This document shows positions 8,765-12,589 of a DNA stretch of 12,589 bases, one piece after another (positions within the stretch are counted from its first letter, which is position 1; every line of letters begins with the position of its first letter). The DNA is from Pseudomonadota bacterium (GTDB lineage Bacteria > Pseudomonadota > Alphaproteobacteria > Rhodospirillales > Rhodospirillaceae). Made by a program: the position numbers and the translations under genes. The notes beneath the pieces were generated by a model. That model made no database searches and had not been told where the DNA came from. It saw only the letters and a list, made by a program, of their open reading frames with translations. The stretch is taken from contig JAEWWF010000360.1 of NCBI GenBank assembly GCA_023396465.1, positions 1 to 12,589 on the forward strand, in the 5' to 3' direction.

Positions 8765-9474
8765 CGGCTGCGGGCCCCCTCATGGATCACCACGTCGACA
8801 CGGCGCGCAAGCTGGGCGCGCTCGGCCGGCGACAGGCTGGCGGGAAGCTCGGCCGCCCGGCTGTCGCCGTGGCCGAAAACGGGAATGGCGGCGCGATAGC
8901 CGGCCTGGGTAAGCGCATTGGCGACAGCGGCGGCGCGGACCATGGAGAGTTCCCACCCGGAGGTGAAACCGCCGGCCCCGTCGCGGCCCTCGCCGGCGGC
9001 GGCATGACCGGCGACCGAAATGGCGTTGGACAGGTTGGCGAGCTTGCCGGCAAGGGACGCCAGCGAGCCTTCGCCGGCTTCACTGAAGGCGGCGCCGGGT
9101 CCAAACAGCACGTCGGCCGGCAGGGCCAGAACCAGACGGTCGCCGGTGACGGCGAGGCGGGCGCGAGCCAGCAGAGGGTCGGCCTCCAGCGTCTCGCGCA
9201 GCACCGCTTCCAGATAGACCAGGTTCATCGCTGTCTGCACGTCGCGGGCGGCGATGTTGAAGTCCATGGAGCGGTCGGAGACCGGCGCCCGTGGGTCGGT
9301 CTGCTCGGTGCGCGAGAAGGCGCGGCTCACCGCGTCCCAGGTATCGGTCTTCATGGTGGTCATGGAGAACAGCAGGACGAAGAAGGTCAGCATGAGCACG
9401 ACAAGGTCGGCAAAGGTGACCATCCAGGCCGCCGTGCCGCTGTCGCCGCTGTCGATCTCGTCGTCCATCACCAT
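8761..9474 (-). CDS. MotB-like stator protein with conserved ion-binding Asp
   Basis: This is a 237-residue inner-membrane protein with one N-terminal membrane helix (about 17-38) and a periplasmic OmpA-like domain (about 105-232). The helix reads TFADLVVLMLTFFVLLFS, the MotB signature. Asp23 falls exactly where E. coli MotB has the proton-binding Asp32, eight residues before the Phe-Phe pair. The OmpA part keeps WELSMVRA (174-181) and a terminal ARRVDVVI (223-230). The usual GHTD is GHAA here (156-159), so an acidic residue expected to touch peptidoglycan is missing. It is shorter than classical MotB (about 300). The start at 9474 has GGAG 6 nt upstream; an ATG two codons later is also possible. 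It follows the other MotB-like gene by 3 nt and overlaps the large beta/TPR gene by 4 nt. MotA is not in the window. It could instead belong to a non-flagellar ion-driven complex. Confidence 0.8.
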   Translation of the reverse strand: MVMDDEIDSGDSGTAAWMVTFADLVVLMLTFFVLLFSMTTMKTDTWDAVSRAFSRTEQTDPRAPVSDRSMDFNIAARDVQTAMNLVYLEAVLRETLEADPLLARARLAVTGDRLVLALPADVLFGPGAAFSEAGEGSLASLAGKLANLSNAISVAGHAAAGEGRDGAGGFTSGWELSMVRAAAVANALTQAGYRAAIPVFGHGDSRAAELPASLSPAERAQLARRVDVVIHEGARSR

Positions 9475-9477
9475 CCG

Positions 9478-10230
9478 TCACTCCAGCGCCGGTCCGGCGT
9501 CCGTATCGGCCGCCGTGCCGGCATCGGCGTCCGGCGCCTCGGGCACCGGCTCGGCCAGGGGGCGGCTGAGGTCGGGCAGGTCGGCCCCCTCGTCCACCAC
9601 CGTAAACGTCATGCGCGCCAGCCCCACCTCCAGCGGAGACAGACCGACGACCACCGTGGCCGGCGGCGCCCCCCGCTCCACCAGGGTACGGGCCAGCACA
9701 CCAGCGCGAACCATCGCCAGCGTTTCCGCAAGCGGCAGCAATTCGCCCGTAGGGTAATCCGAACCGGTTACGAATTCCATTACGTAGCGATAACCGCGCG
9801 GGGCGGAGGACAGGCCGGCAACAATACGGTCCAGCAGACGAAGCTGGTTTTCGCGCAGGCGCCCCTCGCCCGGCACGAACAGCGCCTCCACCGGCAAGTC
9901 CACCTCCATCACCCGTCCCTGCGAGCGGTGGGATATCTTCACCGCTGGGATGGCGGCCTCGAACACTCCTTGCAAATCATCGTAGAGGGCCCGCGCCTCC
10001 TGGACGGCGATGCCGGCATCGCCGGTGAACCGGCCGAGCGAGGTGGTTTCAAACCGATTGAAGGCGGCATTGACACTCTCCACCGCCCGCGTCCGGCGGT
10101 CCTCCTCGAAGGTGGACAGCGACAGCAGCGTGATGAAAAACGCGAGCAGCATCAGGTACAGCGCGAGAAACAGCGACAGCGACGTGTGTCGCTTGCCGCT
10201 CTGCCGTGCCAGTTCCTCGATGTGTTCCAT
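9478..10230 (-). CDS. Divergent MotB-like protein lacking the ion-binding Asp
   Basis: This 250-residue protein has one N-terminal membrane helix (about 18-39) with FLALYLMLLAFFITLLSLS. It aligns without gaps to the helix of the next gene, with Phe31-Phe32 and Ser37 shared, but Ala23 replaces the ion-binding Asp. The periplasmic part (about 107-213) is a degenerate OmpA-like domain. VDLPVEALFVPGEGRLRENQ matches the domain start, and LAMVRAGVLARTLVERG (171-187) matches the LS..RA helix. The GHTD segment is not recognisable. An acidic, Ala/Pro-rich tail covers about 216-250. The gene begins 22 nt after cheZ and ends 3 nt before the second MotB-like gene. A GGAAG lies about 12 nt upstream inside a small hairpin, so translation may depend on coupling to cheZ. 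It probably acts with its neighbour as a structural subunit rather than as an ion carrier; this is inference. Confidence 0.75.
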   Translation of the reverse strand: MEHIEELARQSGKRHTSLSLFLALYLMLLAFFITLLSLSTFEEDRRTRAVESVNAAFNRFETTSLGRFTGDAGIAVQEARALYDDLQGVFEAAIPAVKISHRSQGRVMEVDLPVEALFVPGEGRLRENQLRLLDRIVAGLSSAPRGYRYVMEFVTGSDYPTGELLPLAETLAMVRAGVLARTLVERGAPPATVVVGLSPLEVGLARMTFTVVDEGADLPDLSRPLAEPVPEAPDADAGTAADTDAGPALE

Positions 10231-10231
10231 C

Positions 10232-10248
10232 CGGAACGGGTTCTTCCG
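10232..10248. repeat. Small hairpin over the start region of the first motB-like gene
   Basis: On the minus strand CGGAA-N7-TTCCG ends two bases before the ATG at 10230. It includes the only purine-rich stretch (GGAAG) that could serve as the ribosome site. The cheZ stop at 10253 lies just upstream, so ribosomes finishing cheZ could open it. This is suggestive only. Confidence 0.35.
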
Positions 10249-10252
10249 TCAG

Positions 10253-10972
10253 TCAGTCGAAGCTGGCGAGCAGGGCGTCGATATCGTCCTGCCGCATGGC
10301 GCTCTCCGCCATCTGCGGACCGTTCAGCAGCTCCTCATCGGTGGGTTTGCGCGGGTCCGCGCCAGTGTCATCCGCGCCAGTATCATCCGCGCCGGAGGTC
10401 GCCTCGGCGGCCGCCGCGGGCCCGGCGGATGCCGGGTCGGCGGCGCGGGTCTTGTCGAAAGCGGGATCGAAGGCGCGCACCAGCCCGTCTACCCGCTCCT
10501 CGATGATCTTCAGCGTGCGCACCACCTTGGTGATGCGCTGACCGGTGATGTCCTGGAAAGTGCAGGCCTCATAGATCTGGGTCGTGGCCTGCGCCAGCCG
10601 TTCGGCGGCGTCAGGTGCCACGTCCGCCTCCAAGGCTTCCAACACCTCGGCGGCATCCATGATCTGGTTGGTCGCCTTCTCCGTCGCCTCGACGATGGCA
10701 TCCAGTTCGTCGGAGGCGCTCGGCAGGAACTGCGACTGGATCTCGCCAGGATTGATGGCGGCGATCTCGCACCGGGCGGCGTGGATGTAACGGGCGAGCC
10801 CCTCCAGCTCCTTGTAGAGCTGCACGTCCTCCGCCGTCACATCGCCGGTCATGGAGGCGAGCAACGCCTCCACCACCCCGGCGACATCACTCACCGCGAC
10901 GCTATCCCCCCGCGTTCGCCGAAGCTCCTCCAGCCGGGCCTCCAGGGCCTCGTCGACAACAGATGCAGCCAT
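10253..10972 (-). CDS. cheZ: CheZ, CheY-phosphate phosphatase
   Basis: CheZ speeds removal of phosphate from CheY-P and so ends the motor-switching signal. The 239-residue protein is mostly helical. The catalytic segment CTFQDITGQRI (137-147) matches the E. coli motif with Asp143 and Gln147; here they are Asp141 and Gln145. The end, QDDIDALLASFD, matches the C-terminal amphipathic peptide that docks on CheY. Between these lies an Ala/Asp-rich linker (about 172-205) with a GADDT tandem repeat. A GGAGG site 7 nt before the ATG at 10972 supports the start. It lies 57 nt after cheY, its substrate gene, and 22 nt before the motB-like pair. Many alphaproteobacteria have no CheZ and use spare CheY proteins as phosphate sinks, so its presence is informative about this lineage. 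Confidence 0.94.
   Translation of the reverse strand: MAASVVDEALEARLEELRRTRGDSVAVSDVAGVVEALLASMTGDVTAEDVQLYKELEGLARYIHAARCEIAAINPGEIQSQFLPSASDELDAIVEATEKATNQIMDAAEVLEALEADVAPDAAERLAQATTQIYEACTFQDITGQRITKVVRTLKIIEERVDGLVRAFDPAFDKTRAADPASAGPAAAAEATSGADDTGADDTGADPRKPTDEELLNGPQMAESAMRQDDIDALLASFD
10356..10393. repeat. 15-bp tandem repeat, about 2.5 copies, inside cheZ
   Basis: The unit TCCGCGCCAGTRTCA occurs at 10356-10370 and 10371-10385 with one mismatch, followed by the first 8 bases of a third copy (10386-10393). In frame it encodes GADDT, GADDT, GAD in the flexible linker between the catalytic helices and the CheY-docking peptide. It keeps frame, so copy-number change would lengthen or shorten the linker without breaking the gene. 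Confidence 0.85.
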
Positions 10973-10990
10973 GGCAAGACCTCCCCCCGC

Positions 10991-11014
10991 CGGTCGATGC
11001 CGACCCCCCGACCG
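10991..11014. repeat. Inverted repeat CGGTCG-N12-CGACCG between cheY and cheZ
   Basis: Perfect 6-bp arms lie in the 57-nt gap, ending 6 nt upstream of the cheZ GGAGG site. In the transcript it could form a hairpin that protects or gates the cheZ part of a cheY-cheZ message. It has no U-run and is not an intrinsic terminator. Confidence 0.4.
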
Positions 11015-11029
11015 ATACCGAACGGCGGC

Positions 11030-11419
11030 TTAGAAGTCGCCGAGCACGCTGACCAGCTTGCTCTTCAGGGTTTCCGCGTTGAACGGCTTGACGATGTAGT
11101 TGGACACACCGGCTTCCTTGGCCGCGATCACGTTTTCCGACTTGGATTCGGCGGTGACCATGATGAACGGCAGCATCTTCAGCTTGGCGTCGGCGCGCAC
11201 TTCCCGCAGCAGCTGAAGGCCGGTCATCGGCTCCATGTTCCAGTCGGAAATGACCAGGCCATAGTTGCCATTGGCGCGCAGCAGCTGAAGCGCGGCGCTG
11301 CCATCAGTCGCTTCATCAATGTTGGTGAAGCCCAACTGACGAAGCAGGTTGCGGATGATGCGCAGCATCGTCTTGTAATCATCGACGATAAGGACACGCA
11401 TATTCAAATCGACAGCCAT
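11030..11419 (-). CDS. cheY: CheY chemotaxis response regulator
   Basis: This is a single-domain receiver of 129 residues that, when phosphorylated by CheA, binds the flagellar switch and changes rotation. All key residues are present at +2 relative to E. coli: acidic pair Asp13-Asp14, phosphorylation site Asp59 in SDWNM, Thr89 in VTAES, switch aromatic Tyr108, and Lys111 in VKPF. The SDWNM context and Tyr108 are typical of true motor-binding CheY. The start at 11419 has GGAG 6 nt upstream; an internal ATG at codon 7 is less well placed. A possible sigma-70 promoter lies in the 105-nt gap before it. cheZ follows directly. CheA and other Che proteins are not in the window, so this may be a motor-cluster copy separate from a main che operon. 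Confidence 0.95.
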   Translation of the reverse strand: MAVDLNMRVLIVDDYKTMLRIIRNLLRQLGFTNIDEATDGSAALQLLRANGNYGLVISDWNMEPMTGLQLLREVRADAKLKMLPFIMVTAESKSENVIAAKEAGVSNYIVKPFNAETLKSKLVSVLGDF

Positions 11420-11482
11420 TCTGGACTCCGTTTGCGACAGCCGGCCGGCAACCAGGCTACGACCCGAAAAACACTACCGCTT

Positions 11483-11511
11483 CTCATAAAATACCCGTCC
11501 CTGTGAGGCAA
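11483..11511 (-). promoter_or_regulatory. Candidate sigma-70 promoter for cheY-cheZ-motB-like operon
   Basis: On the minus strand TTGCCT (11506-11511) and TATGAG (11483-11488) are separated by 17 nt, each with four of six consensus bases. The site is the most AT-rich patch of the 105-nt gap before cheY, and the transcript would start about 55 nt before the ATG. A 5-bp hairpin (CAACC-N5-GGTTG, 11509-11523) directly after the motE-like stop overlaps the -35 box. No sigma-54-type GG-N10-GC site was noticed. Confidence 0.35.
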
Positions 11512-11524
11512 CCCTTTTGGTTGG

Positions 11525-12280
11525 TCACCCGGCACCGTCGCCGGCGGTGCCGTCGGGATTGGGCAGACGCCGCATGCGCGACATCTCCTCGGTGAGAGCC
11601 CGCGCCTTGACGGGATCCATCGACGCCAGGATCGGTGCCGACTTGCTCTCCTTCATGTTTACCATGACCTGGATCAGAATGGGCATATCGAGATCATTGA
11701 AAATCCGCGCCGCATCCTTGGGTTTCATGGTTGCGTAAATTTTCACCAGCTGAGCGACCTTTTCGACCTCTTTCTCGTCGTAGAGCGCGAGCAGGTCGGT
11801 GATGGTGTTCTGAAGGGTCTTCAGCTCTTCCACCTTGCGGTCGATTCGCGTCTCCGCCGCCTGGAGCAGCCCTTCGCGCATGGCCAGTTCCTTCTCCCGC
11901 GCCTCGATCTGCTCGCGGCGCTCGGCCAGTTTCTGCAACAGGTCGATTTCCGACTGGGTGAAGGCGGCGGGATCCTGGGCCGGATCGAACGAGGCCTGGG
12001 GCTGCGGCGCCTGCCCGCCCACCTGCGAGGCACTGACCGGCGGCAGTCCGGCGCCACCGGCGGGCTCCGCCCCGGCCGGAACCGGTGCCGGCTCGGGCGC
12101 CATCGGCGCTGCGCCCTCGGCGTTCTGCGCCAGGGCGGCCGATTGCCCGACCGACACCTCGGCCAGGTTCATGCGGTTGAAGTCCTCATAGAGGCCACCG
12201 AGACGCACCGTCAGCATCAGCACGGCGACGAAGATGGTCACCGGCAGGAGGCGTGGCCGCGGGAACGCGAACTTCTTCAT
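11525..12280 (-). CDS. MotE-like flagellar protein with MgtE_N-type domain
   Basis: This 251-residue protein has an N-terminal membrane or signal-anchor helix (about 11-30), a Pro/Ala/Gln-rich spacer (about 55-105), a charged coiled coil (about 108-166) and a C-terminal helical domain (about 168-232). That last domain contains KIYATMKPKDAARIFNDLD, the pattern shared with the N-terminal cytoplasmic domain of MgtE magnesium transporters. Such proteins are annotated as the MotE family. In Sinorhizobium MotE is described as a periplasmic chaperone for the motility protein MotC; I see no motC here, so that exact role is uncertain. The start at 12280 has AGGG about 5 nt upstream. It lies 45 nt after the partial upstream gene and beside cheY and motB-like genes, which fits a flagellar role. 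Confidence 0.8.
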   Translation of the reverse strand: MKKFAFPRPRLLPVTIFVAVLMLTVRLGGLYEDFNRMNLAEVSVGQSAALAQNAEGAAPMAPEPAPVPAGAEPAGGAGLPPVSASQVGGQAPQPQASFDPAQDPAAFTQSEIDLLQKLAERREQIEAREKELAMREGLLQAAETRIDRKVEELKTLQNTITDLLALYDEKEVEKVAQLVKIYATMKPKDAARIFNDLDMPILIQVMVNMKESKSAPILASMDPVKARALTEEMSRMRRLPNPDGTAGDGAG

Positions 12281-12325
12281 GACGCCCTACTCTTCCCCCA
12301 AGGTCGTTCCAGCCTGCGGCGCGCG

Positions 12326-12589
12326 TCAGCGCACCGACCGCAGGGCCCGCAGCAGTTCCCGTTCCGCTTCCGAGCGTTCCGGCTCGGGCGAGAACAGCGT
12401 TTCATCCTCGTCCCGATCCGAGCGGGCGGCGGCTTCCGCCAGCCCACGCAGAGCGGCGGTGAGATCATCGTCACCGCTGCGCAGATTGGATGCCGGCGGC
12501 GCCAGCGGGCGGCCCGGACGCTTCACCGCGCCCCCCACCCCCGGCCGGTCCGCCGGACTCACCGACAAGGGCGGCGGAGGCGGCGCGAC
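12326..12589 (-). CDS. C-terminal part of an unrecognised protein, cut by window edge
   Basis: An open frame runs from the right edge to the TGA at 12326 without a stop, giving the last 87 residues of a longer protein. Visible are a Pro/Gly/Arg-rich low-complexity stretch (roughly the first 40 residues), then an acidic, Ala/Glu-rich helical end finishing SEAERELLRALRSVR. The real start must lie beyond 12589. A TTG at 12568 inside the frame has no reason to be the start. In related genomes the gene next to motE is often the DUF6468 family, a membrane protein with a disordered C-terminus near fliM. The position and this style of ending would fit, but the conserved part is outside the window. 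Confidence 0.6.
   Translation of the reverse strand, partial: VAPPPPPLSVSPADRPGVGGAVKRPGRPLAPPASNLRSGDDDLTAALRGLAEAAARSDRDEDETLFSPEPERSEAERELLRALRSVR

Noticed and set aside
11509..11523. Stem-loop after the motE-like stop codon as a terminator
   Set aside because: Only 5 bp of stem, and it is followed by CCTCACAGGG rather than a U-run, so it is too weak to call.

Overview
The window is GC-rich and every gene I can support lies on the minus strand, so it reads from right (12589) to left (1). The organism is most likely an alphaproteobacterium of the Rhodospirillales type (Magnetospirillum, Rhodospirillum or Azospirillum-like). The evidence is an ATP12-family F1-ATPase assembly chaperone, which is typical of alphaproteobacteria and mitochondria, a very alphaproteobacterial PccB, a MotE-type flagellar protein, and a CheZ, which only part of the alphaproteobacteria have. 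I recognise the genus from protein style only, so treat it as a lean.

Right half (about 5315-12589) is a flagellar motor and chemotaxis block. In transcription order it holds the C-terminus of a protein cut by the window edge (possibly the DUF6468 protein often found next to motE), a MotE-like membrane coiled-coil protein with an MgtE_N-like domain, CheY, its phosphatase CheZ, two consecutive small MotB-like proteins, and a 1149-residue exported protein. The last has three AMIN-like beta modules followed by a long TPR-like helical region. cheZ, the two motB-like genes and the large gene are tightly packed: 22 nt, 3 nt and a 4-nt ATGA overlap. This suggests that the large protein is made together with the MotB-like pair and works with it in the periplasm. 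No MotA is present in the window. This block is where I would look for something undescribed.

Left half (1-5314) is housekeeping. It holds a HAD-family phosphatase of the phosphoglycolate phosphatase type, an AsmA-family inner-membrane/periplasmic protein that overlaps the phosphatase end by 10 nt, the ATP12 chaperone 22 nt further on, and, after a 143-nt gap, pccB for the carboxyltransferase subunit of propionyl-CoA carboxylase.

There is no gene-free stretch longer than about 150 bases. The larger gaps (1539-1681, 5201-5314, 11420-11524) hold possible promoter and hairpin elements, described below. I see no tRNA, rRNA, CRISPR array, insertion sequence or clear Rho-independent terminator.
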